Assembly (NCBI GenBank): GCA_010692635.1
Contig: JAAHGL010000023.1
Coordinates: forward strand, 1-64,000
From: Symploca sp. SIO2C1
GTDB lineage: Bacteria; Cyanobacteriota; Cyanobacteriia; Cyanobacteriales; Coleofasciculaceae
Direction of reading: 5' to 3'
DNA: 64,000 nucleotides
Positions 1 through 12,000 of this stretch are shown piece after piece. Position numbers and translations under genes: made by a program. Positions within the stretch are counted from its first letter, which is position 1; each line of letters begins with the position of its first letter. The notes under the pieces are model-generated. The model was not told the DNA's origin, made no database searches, and saw only the letters and a list, made by a program, of their open reading frames with translations.

Positions 1-2
1 GT

Positions 3-3000
3 CTGTCAGCAGAAAATCTCAGGGACTGGCTAGTCTCACAAAAAATAACGATTAGTTTTGTGCCCACCCCTATATTAGAACACTTGTCTTCTCTAGAATG
101 GCCTTCACAAACGGCATTGAGAATGGTACTAACAGGTGGAGACAAGCTTCACCAATATCCATCAAATTCTTTACCATTCTGTGTTGTCAATAACTATGGT
201 CCAACAGAGAATACGGTGGTTACTACCTCAGGATTGGTATGTTCTGAGAAGCTAGACCAGATATCACCACACATAGGTAAGCCGATATCGAACACGCAAG
301 TGTACATCCTGGATGCCAATTTACAACCAGTACCCATAGGAGTACCAGGAGAACTATATATCAGTGGAGATGGGCTAGCAACAGGCTACTACAACCGCCC
401 ACAACTGACAGCCGCTAAATTTATCGCTCACCCCTTTGAGCACTCCCAAGGTACAAAATTATATAAAACCGGAGACTTAGCTCGTTATCTAGCCGATGGC
501 AATATCGAATTTTTGGGGAGGATAGACAACCAAGTTAAAATCCGAGGATTCCGCATCGAAACTGGGGAAATTGAAGCAGTTCTCAATCAAAATGCCATAG
601 TCAAAGAAACAGTAGTAGTGGCAAGGGAAGATAACCCAGGTGAGAAACATCTGGTAGCATACCTAGTGATAGAACCCGAAACTGCCACTAGCTCGAACCC
701 GGAACTATCAGATACTCAAGTATACAGTTGGCAAGAAATATTCAACCAGCAAATCTACTCTCGGCTAAGTGAAGTCAGCGATCCCCTATTCAACAGTATT
801 GGTTACTTAAGCAACTACAATAACCAACCGATACCAGAAAAGCAAATGCGAGTCTGGGCTAAGGATATCGTGACTCAAGTCTTAGCCAACAAACCCGATT
901 GTGTATGGGAAGTAGGGTGTGGTATGGGAATGCTGCTGTTTCAGATAGCCCCCCAGACACAAGCTTATTACGGCACAGATATCTCGGATGTGTCACTGGA
1001 GTATATCCAAAGACAAATAGCACAGCAAGCGGATAAATATGCTCATGTCACCCTAGCTCAGAAAGCAGCAGAAGACATGGCAGAGATTGACGATAACAGC
1101 TTTGATGTCGTGCTGCTGAGTTCTATCGTCCAGTATTTTCCTAGTGTAGAGTATCTGTTGCAAGTTATAGCTCACAGCATCCGGGTGGTGAAGCCAGGAG
1201 GGATGATTTTCTTAGCGGATATCCGCTCTTTGCCATTAATCAGACTATTTCACACCTCAGTACAACTGTATAAAGCAACCCCATCGTTGTCAGTACAAGA
1301 ACTACAGCAAAGTATAGACCGACAAATACAGCAGGAGACAGAGTTGTTAGTCTCACCAGAGTTGTTTGTCGCCCTCAAAGACCTTTATCCAGAAATCAGC
1401 CATGTACAGATACGTTTACAGAGGGGAAGTGAGCACAACGAACTGAATAAATATCGCTATAGTGTGGTGTTGCACATAGAAGCACAACCAGCATCAGTCA
1501 TTGAAGCCCCTGTAGAAAATGGGGTAGGTATGTCCATCGAAGAGATAGAGGCATATCTGCAAGAAAAGCAACCCGAATCAATCTGCTTTAGCAGTTTAGC
1601 GAATGCCAGGGTAGCAACTGATGTGAGTGCGGTGGAGTTGCTCTCACAAGTTAAGTCAAAACTGAATGTACAGCAACTCAGACAACAGTTAGAAGAACAG
1701 CCTAGTAATGGTATTGAGCCAGAACAACTACATCAACTGAGTGCCTCTTTGGGGTATTCCCTGGAGTTGTGTTGGTCTGCCAAAGGTGGACAAGGGTGTA
1801 TGGATGCGGTGTTTGTGCGAGGCTCCCTAGCAGCAGAGGGAATAGTGTTAACACCATTAACTCAACAATCAGTGGTAGGTGTTAACTGGCATGGTTATAC
1901 CAATAATCCCTTAGCTTCTGTGAGTGCTAAACAACTGATACCGCACTTGAGGGAGTATCTGGAGCAGCAGTTGCCGGAGTATATGGTTCCTAGTCAGTAT
2001 GTGATGTTGCCACAACTGCCACTGACTCCCAATGGCAAGATAGACCGTAAGGCATTGCCCGCACCCGATTTAGCTAGTAGTCTCTCCACAGAGTTCGTTG
2101 CTCCTGAGACTCCAACACAGAAAGCCTTAGCCGAAATCTGGGCAGAGGTGCTGAGTATCACACAGGTAGGTATACACGACAACTTTTTTGAATTGGGGGG
2201 GCATTCGTTGTTGGCAACTCAAGTTGTCTCTCGGATAAGACAGACATTGTCAGTAGAGTTACCTCTACAGAGTCTATTTGAGAAGCCAGAGATAGCCAGT
2301 TTAGCTGACGAATTAGAGAGCTATCTAGCTCAAACCCAGGGTATTGAGACAGCAGCCATTACACCAAGAGAACAAGAGGGCAATCCCCCCCCATTATCCT
2401 TTGCTCAACAAAGGCTGTGGTTTATCGAAAAAGCTGGGTTAAGTGGCAATGCCTACAATATGCCCTTGACCCTACATTTAGTAGGTGAATTAGACGAAGT
2501 TGCTCTACAACAAAGTCTCAACCAAATCATCGCTCGCCATCAAACCCTCAGAACTACTTTCGGTTCTCTTAACGATACAGCAGTACAAATAATTGCTTCT
2601 GTGTTGGAACTAGAAGTAGCTAAAAAAGACCTGAGTGGGTTAGCACCATCTCAACAAAAAGCTCAACTGCAACAGTTGCTGCAAAAAGAAAATGAACGAC
2701 TGTTTAATCTCGAAGTAGAACCACCCATAAGAGGTGTTCTTTTTCAACTAGGGGCTACTGAACACATACTACTAGTCACTTTACATCACATCGCTAATGA
2801 TGGCTGGTCACTAACTGTATTTACCAAGGAACTATCAGCCCATTACACCGCAGCATTACACAACCAACCATCCCCATTGTCAGAGCTACCAATACAATAT
2901 GCCGATTTTGCCGTCTGGCAGAGGGACTACTTACAAGGTCAAACCCTCAAAACGCAACTAGACTACTGGAAGCAAAAGCTTAAAGAACTACCCCAACTAC

Positions 3001-6000
3001 AACTGCCCACAGACCATCCCAGACCGGCAGTACAAAGCTTCAAAGGAGCGGGTCTACCGATAAACCTACCAGCGTCACTGAGCTCACAATTAACGCAATT
3101 GACTCAGCAACAGGGAGTGACGTTATTTATGACCCTGTTAGCCGCTTTCAAGGTATTACTCTATCGCTACACAGCTCAAGAGCAAATTGTGGTAGGCTCG
3201 CCCATCGCTAACCGCAATCGCACTGAAATAGAAGGGTTGATTGGTTTTTTTGTCAACTCCCTAGTCATGTATACCGACTTGGGAGGACAACCAAATTTCA
3301 TAGAAGTATTAAACCGAGTCAAACAGACAGCCCTAGAAGCATACTCTCACCAAGATGTACCTTTTGAGAAACTGGTAGAGGAGTTGCAACCAGAACGTTC
3401 CCTCTCACAAAACCCTCTGTTTCAGGTAGCGTTTGCCGTGCAGCAAAGTGAACTAGCAAATCCATCCTTCAGCCTGCCTAACTTAGAGGTAGCTTGGTAT
3501 CAAGGAGCTGGAGCTGAACTGACGGCAAGAATGGACTTGGAATTACACCTGTGGCCAGTAGGAAACCAAATCCAAGGATTCTGTACTTATAATCGGGATT
3601 TGTTTGAAGCCGAGACGATCAGCAGAATGCTATCTCATTATCAAAATTTGCTCTGGGCATTAGTAGAGAATCCAGAACAACCGATTAGTCTAGTGCCAGT
3701 AATGAGTGAGCCAGAACAGCAGCAGTTGCTGGTGGCATGGAACAACACTAAAACTGATTACCCTGCTGATCAATGTATCCATGAGTTATTTGAAGCTCAA
3801 GTAAAGAAAACACCAGAGGCAATAGCATTAGTCTTTGAAGAGCAAAAGCTGACATACTCTCAGTTAAACAGCCAAGCCAATCAGCTAGCTCATTACTTAC
3901 AGAAGTTAGGAGTTAAGCCAGAAGTGTTAGTGGGTATCTTTGTCGATCGCTCTGTGAAGATGCTCGTGGGATTGTTAGGGATTCTCAAAGCCGGAGGAGC
4001 TTATGTACCATTAGATCCCAGTTATCCTAGCCATCGATTGGCATATATGTTAGAAGATGGTGCTGTCTCGATATTGCTAACTCAAAAGTCCCTATTGGAG
4101 TCTTTGCCAAATCATCAGGCGCAGGTGGTTTGTTTAGATACAGATTGGCAGCAAATTACTTCCCACAGCCCTGAAAATCCCGTCAGTGAAGTACAGAGTA
4201 AAAACTTGGCTTATGTGATCTATACCTCTGGCTCTACAGGGAAACCTAAAGGAGTATTAATAACTCATCAGGGAATTCCCAACCTCGTCCAGGCACAAAT
4301 AAATCAGTTTGATGTTCAACCTCAAAGTCGAGTTTTACAATTTGCTTCCTTCAGTTTTGATGCTTCAGTTTCAGAAATTTTTATAGCTCTTACTTCGGGT
4401 TCAACATTGGTCTTGGCAACAGCAGCATCATTGATGCCGGGACAGGATTTATGGAATACCCTAGCATACCAAAAAATTACCCATGTTACCCTCCCGCCAT
4501 CAGCTCTTGCAGTTTTACCCCAGTCAGATTTGCCGAACCTGAGTCACCTTATTGTCGCCGGGGAAGCTTGTCCTACTCAGTTGGCTAAACAATGGTCTGT
4601 GGGTCGTTCTTTTCTCAATGCCTATGGACCAACAGAGTCTACAGTCTGTGCAACCGTAGCTCAGGTTGATGAGAGCCTGGAAAAACTCTCCATTGGTCGT
4701 CCCATTGCCAACACCCAGATTTATATTCTTGATCCTCATCTCCAACCAGTCCCCATGGGAGTAGCGGGAGAGATACATATAGGCAGTGTAGGTTTAGCAC
4801 GAGGCTACCACAACCAACCTCAATTAACAGCAGAGAAATTTATCCCCCATCCTTTTAGTGATTCTCCAGAAGCTAGGCTCTACAAAACCGGAGATTTGGC
4901 TCGTTACTTGTCAGACGAAAATATTGAGTTTCTCGGTCGGATAGACAACCAGGTGAAGATTCGAGGTTTCCGTATTGAGCAGGGAGAAATTGAATCAGTT
5001 CTCAGGACTCATCCCCAAGTCCAACAAGTTGTGGTTATAGAGCAGGAAGATACTCCAGTAAACAAGCGTTTGGTAGCATATATTGTTTCTGAACAAGCAT
5101 TGTCAGAAAATACCCAACTCCAGAGGGAAATAGAAATTTGGCCATCAATAGCAGAGTACTACGTTTACGATGAGTTATTGTACTATGCGATGACCAATGA
5201 CCATCGCAGAAACCAGAGCTACCAAGTGGCAATTAATCAACTTGTTAAAGATCAAGTAGTGGTAGAAATTGGTACAGGTAAGGATGCAATTTTGGCAAGA
5301 TTTTGTGCAGAAGCAGGAGCCAAGAAAGTCTACGCTATTGAGAGAGACAAAGAAACTAGTCAATTAGCTGCGGCTTGCGTGGAAAAGTTAGGATTATCAC
5401 AACAGATCCAAATCATCCATGGAGACGCTACAACTACTGAGCTACCAGAACAAGCTGATGTCTGTGTTTCTGAAATTGTCGGCGCGATTGGTGGATGTGA
5501 AGGAGCAGCAGTAATCATTAACAACTCTAGGAGATTTCTCAAGTCAGATGGTGCAATGATTCCCGCCAGAAGTGTTACACAAATTGCAGCAGTAACTCTT
5601 CCAGATGAATTACTCGAGGAACCGCGATTTACAAAAGTTTCAGGTTATTATACCCAGAAAATATTTGAACAAGTTGGCTATCCTTTTGATTTGCGAGTCT
5701 GTATTAAAGGATTTACTCAAGAAAATTTGCTTTCTGAACGAGGAGTATTTGAAGATTTAGATTTTACCAAATATGTGAGTCCAGAATTCACTCATCAAAT
5801 CGAATTAAAAATAGAGAAATCAGGAAGGTTAGATGGTTTTTTAGTCTGGTTAAATTTACACACTATTGAAGGAGAATGCATAGATATTCTCGAACATGAG
5901 CATTGCTGGTTGCCAGTTTATTTCCCGGTGTTCGAGCCAGGAATTAATATCAACGCAGGAGATATTATTGAAGCGGTTTGTAGCAGACGACTTTGTGAAA

Positions 6001-9000
6001 ATAATCTGAATCCAGATTATGCTATCCAAGGACGTATTATCACGAAAAAAGGAGAATATATTGATTTTGAACACATCTCATATCACTGGAAGCAATTGTT
6101 TAAGCAAACTCCTTTTTATCAAAGATTATTTGCTGACAATCCCCAGGAACAACAACTAGCCTATCCAGTTCCCAATCAACAGATAGTTCCCGACACTGAA
6201 AATACTACCAAACAACTGATATTGCAGTTGAGGGAGTATCTGGAGCAGAGGTTGCCCGAGTATATGCTGCCGAATCGGTATGCGATGTTGCCACAACTGC
6301 CACTAACACCTAATGGTAAGGTAGACCGCAAGGCATTGCCCGCAACCGATTTAGCTAGTAGTCTCTCAACGGAGTTCGTCGCTCCTGAGACGCCTACTCA
6401 AAAAGCCTTAGCAGCAATTTGGGCCGAGGTGTTAGGTATTCAACAGGTAGGTATACATGACAACTTCTTTGAATTGGGAGGACATTCCTTGTTGGCGACT
6501 CAAGTGGTGTCTCGGCTGCGACAGGCATTGTCAGTAGAGTTACCTCTACAAAGTCTATTTGAGAAGCCAGACATCGCCAGTTTAACCCAGGATGTAGAGC
6601 TCTATCTAACCCAAATTCAGGGTATTGAAACAGTATCCATTAAACCAAGAGAGCAAGATGGTAATCCTCCACCATTATCCTTTGCCCAACAAAGGCTGTG
6701 GTTTGTGGAAAAAACTGGGTTAAGTGGCAATGCTTACAATATGCCCTTGACCCTACATCTAGTAGGTGAATTAAACGAAGTTGCTCTACAACAAAGTCTC
6801 AATCAAATCATCACTCGCCATGAAACCCTCAGAACCAGGTTTAGCTCGATTAACGACACACCTGTACAAGTAATCAGACCTCCATTTGAACTCTTACTAA
6901 CCTCACTAGATCTGAGTGGGTTAACACCATCCCAACAGAAAACTCAACTGCAACAGTTACTCCAAAAAGAAAATGGACAACCGTTCAATCTAGAAGTAGA
7001 CCCACCTATAAGAACTATTCTTCTGAAACTAGGAGCAACAGAACATATACTGCAAGTTACCTTACATCACATTGCCTCGGATGGCTGGTCACTAACGGTA
7101 TTTGCAAGAGAACTCTCAGCCCATTACACCGCAGCATTACACAACCAACCATCTCCATTACCAGAGCTGCCAATACAATATGCTGATTTTGCTGTTTGGC
7201 AGAGGAATTACTTACAAGGTCAAACCCTGCAAACACAACTGGGTTATTGGAAGGAAAAACTCCAAGAACTACCCCAACTGCAACTACCCACAGATCATCC
7301 CAGACCAGCAGTAGAAACCTTCAACGGAGCAGGTCTACCAATAAACCTACCAGCCTCACTGACATCACGAATAAAACAACTAACTCAGCAGCGGGGAGTG
7401 ACGTTATTTATGACCCTGTTGGCAGCCTTCAAAGTCTTACTGTATCGCTACACAGCTCAAGAACAAATTGCGGTGGGTGTACCGATAGCCAACCGGAACC
7501 GGAGTGAAATAGAAGGGTTGATTGGCTTTTTTGTCAACTCCCTGGTGATGTACACTGACTTGAGCGGACAACCAAGTTTTATTGAAGTACTAAACCGAGT
7601 CAGACAAACAGCACTAGAAGCATACTCTCACCAAGACCTACCCTTTGAGAAACTCGTAGAAGAGTTGCAACCTGAACGTTCCCTCTCGCAAAACCCCTTG
7701 TTCCAGGTAATGTTTGCTCTGCAGCAGGCGGAAGTAGTAAAGCCATCCTTCAGTTTGCCCAACTTAGAGGTGGGTTGGTATCAAGGGACAGGAGCTGAAA
7801 TGACCGTGCGGATGGACTTGGAATTACACCTTTGGCCAGCAGGAGAGCAAATCCAAGGGTTCTGTACCTACAACCGAGACTTGTTTGAAGCTGAAACAAT
7901 TCAACGGATGCTGTCACATTATCAAAACTTGCTCGCAGCAGTAGTGGAGAATCCCTCACAACCTATCAGCCTACTAACGCTGATGAGTGAACCTGAACAA
8001 AAGCAGTTGTTAGTGGCATGGAACAATACCAAAACCGATTACCCTACTGACAAGTGTATCCATCAATTATTTGAAACTCAGGTTCAGAAAACCCCAGATG
8101 TAATAGCAGTAGTCTTTGAAGAGCAACAGCTGACATACTCTCAGTTGAATAGTAAAGCTAATCAACTAGCTCACCACTTGCAGCAGTTGGGAGTCGAACC
8201 AGAAGTGCTGGTGGGTATCTGTGTTGAGCGTTCCGTGGAGATGGTTATCGGTTTATTAGCCATACTCAAAGCCGGAGGTGCTTATGTTCCCTTAGACCCC
8301 AGCTATCCTCCATCCCGCCTAGCTCAGATCTTAGAAGATGCGCAACTGCATTTTCTGTTAACTGACTCCGACTCCCAGTCTCAGTTACCTACAACTACAA
8401 CACCGATTATTCTGCTAGACCAAGACTTTGGAGTAACTGTAGCTCATACACAAACCAATCCAATCAGCAGCGTCCAACCTAACAACTTAGCTTATGTCCT
8501 GTATACTTCTGGTTCTACAGGTAGACCCAAAGGAGTTGCCATTGAACATAGTAGCCCAGTCTCATTGTTGTCTTGGGCAAAAGACGTATTTAGCCTTGAA
8601 CAACTAGCAGGAGTCTTAGCCTCCACCTCCATTTGCTTTGATCTGTCGGTATTCGAGTTGTTTGTACCCTTAAGTTGGGGTGGGAAGGTAATCTTGGCCG
8701 AGAATGCTTTACACCTGCCAACTTTAACAGCAGCCGAACAGGTCACCTTAATCAATACAGTACCTTCGGCAGCCAGAGAATTAATTAGAAGCAACGGTAT
8801 CCCTGCGGGAGTAGCAACAGTCAACCTCGCAGGAGAACCACTAGACCAGCAACTGGTGGAACAACTCTATCAACAGCAGACTATCAAGGCAGTTTACAAC
8901 CTCTACGGACCGAGTGAAGACACAACTTACTCCACATTTGCCTTAATGGAAAAAGGTGCAAGCAAATCACCAGGGATTGGTAGACCGGTGGCTAACACTC

Positions 9001-12000
9001 AAGTCTATATCCTGGATAGCCATTTGCAACCAGTGCCAGTGGGAGTGCCCGGAGAATTGCACATAGCAGGAAACGGACTAGCGCGAAGCTACCTGAATCG
9101 ACAAGAATTAACCACAGAGAAATTTATTTCCCACCCCTTTAGTGAGCAAGCAAATGCTCGAATGTACAAAACAGGAGACTTAGCACGTTATCGCTGGGAT
9201 GGGAACATAGAATTTTTGGGCAGGATAGACCATCAAGTAAAAATCCGAGGTTATCGCATAGAGACTGGAGAAATTGAAGCGGTACTCAATTCATACCCCA
9301 CAGTCAAAGAAACAGTGGTGGTAGCCACAGAAGACAACCCAGGTAACAAACGTCTGGTTGCATACATAGTAGCCGAAACCGAAACCACTATTACCAATGA
9401 CCCAGAACTATTAGAGACTCAAGTCAATAGTTGGCAAGAAATATTCAACCAACAAATCTCCTTAGAACCAAGTTCACAGCATAGTGAAGTCACAGACCCT
9501 CTATTCAACATTGCTGGTTGGCACAGTAGTTACGACAACGCACCCATACCAGAAGCACAAATGCGAGTGTGGGCTAAGGATATCGTCACTCAAGTATTAG
9601 CCAATAAACCCGATTCAGTTTGGGAAGTAGGCTGTGGCACAGGAATGCTGCTGTTTCAGATAGCTCCACAAATACAAGCCTATTACGGCACAGATATCTC
9701 GGAGGTTTCGCTGGAGTATATCCAAAGACAAATAGCCCAGCAGCCAGAGGAATATGCTCATGTCACCCTGGCACAACTTGCAGCAGAAGACATGGCAGAA
9801 ATTGCTGATAACAGCTTCGATGTGGTGCTGCTGAGTTCGATAGTGCAGTATTTTCCCAGTGTAGAGTATCTGTTGCAAGTAATCTCTAATAGTATTCGGG
9901 TAGTCAAACCAGGAGGGATGATTGTCTTAGGAGATATCCGAAGTCTTCCACTCATGAGGGCATTTCACACCTCGGTACAACTGCATAAAGCCACCCCATC
10001 ACTCTCAGTGCAACAACTAAGGCAAAGTATAGACAGACAAATTCAGCAGGAAACTGAGTTGTTAGTCTCACCGGAGTTGTTTGTCGCCCTCAAAGACCTT
10101 TATCCAGAAATCATTCATGTACAAATACGCTTACAGAGGGGAGCTGAACTCAACGAGCTGAATAAATATCGCTACACGGTGCTGCTGCATATAGAAGCCG
10201 AACCGGCATCAGTAATCGTTGCACCAGTCAAAAATGGGGTGGGTATGTCAACTGAAAACATTGAAGCCTATCTGCGACAACAGCAACCCGAATCAATCTG
10301 CTTTAGCAGTTTAGGCAATAGCCGAGTGGCAACTGATGTAGGTGCAGTGGAGTTAGTATCACAACCAGACTCAAAACTCAACGTGCAGCAACTTCGACAA
10401 AAGTTAGAGGAAGACTCAGTTAATGTTATCGAGCCCGAACAGCTACATCAACTGAGCACCTCTTTGGGGTATTCCCTAGAGTTGTGTTGGTCACACAAGA
10501 GGGAAGAATGTTTTGATGCAGTATTTGTGCGAAGTGAATTAGCGGCAAAAGCGATCGTCTTAACACCACTAACCCAACAATCAGTGGTAGGGGGTAACTG
10601 GCATCGTTATGGCAATAATCCCTTGGCTTCTTTGACAGCCAAACAACTAATACCGCAGTGGAGGGAGTATCTGGAGCAGAGGTTACCCGAGTATATGATG
10701 CCCAGTCGGTATGTGATGTTGCCACAACTACCACTAACACCTAATGGTAAAGTAGACCGCAAGGCATTGCCCGCACCGGATTTAGCTAGTAGTCTCTCAA
10801 CGGAGTTCGTCGCTCCTAAGACACCTACCCAAGAAGCCTTAGCAGAAGTCTGGGCAGAGGTTTTGGACATCAAACAGGTAGGTATACATGACAACTTCTT
10901 TGAGCTAGGGGGGGATTCTATTATCAGCATTCAAGTGGTGGCTCGTGCTCAAAAAGCAGGTGTTAAAATCACTGTTCAACAAGTCTTGCAGTGTCAGACA
11001 ATCGCTAAATTGGCAGCTGTTGCTGATACCACAACCAAGGTATGTGCTCAACAAGGTTTAGTTACCGGAGAAGTCCCAATAACTCCCATCCAGCATTGGT
11101 TCTTTAAACAAAAGCTTTCCCAATCTCACCATTTCAACCAATCTTTTCTCCTCAAACTCTCTCCTCATCTGCAGCCTGAATTATTATCAACAGCTGTAGC
11201 CAAATTATTAACCCATCATGATGCTCTTCGTATGCGATTTGTGGTCAAGAATCACAGTTGGCAACAAATTAATCAGGAATTAGAGGATGCTACTATCTTC
11301 GAGGTTGTAGATTTATCAGCAGTGTCGCTACCCCAACAAACAACTGTTCTAGAAGAAGCAATTGCCAAGCAACAGCAAAGCCTAAATCTTGCCAAGGGAC
11401 CTCTCATGAGAGTGGTGTTGTTTCAGTTAGGGAGTTATACGGAAGCCCGTTTACTATTGATCATTCATCACCTAGTTGTTGATGGTGTCTCTTGGCGGAT
11501 TTTGTTTGAAGATCTATTTGAAGCCTATCAACAACTCGAGCAAGGAAAAGAGATACAACTTCCCCCGAAAACTACCTCTTTTCAAGATTGGTCGATGCGT
11601 CTTTTAGAATACGGCCAATCAAAAGATCCGCAACAAGAATTGGATTATTGGTTGCATCAGTCTGGGTCAAACATAACTAGCTTACCGGTAGATTATACAG
11701 ATGGCAAAACAAAGAACACTGTTGGCAATACCAACTCAGTATCTGTCAAACTCAGTGTTGAACAGACAACTGCCTTGTTGCAGGAAGTCCCTTCTGCCTA
11801 CAATACTCAGATTAACGACGTACTCTTAACTGCTTTAGTACAATGCTTGACTGAGTGGATAGGAGAATCAAGTATACTGATCAATCTAGAGGGGCATGGG
11901 CGAGAACAACTGTTTGTTGATGTAGATTTATCGCGCACGATTGGCTGGTTTACCAGCCTTTTCCCTGTAATATTGCAACAGTCGGCAAACAACGATCTAG

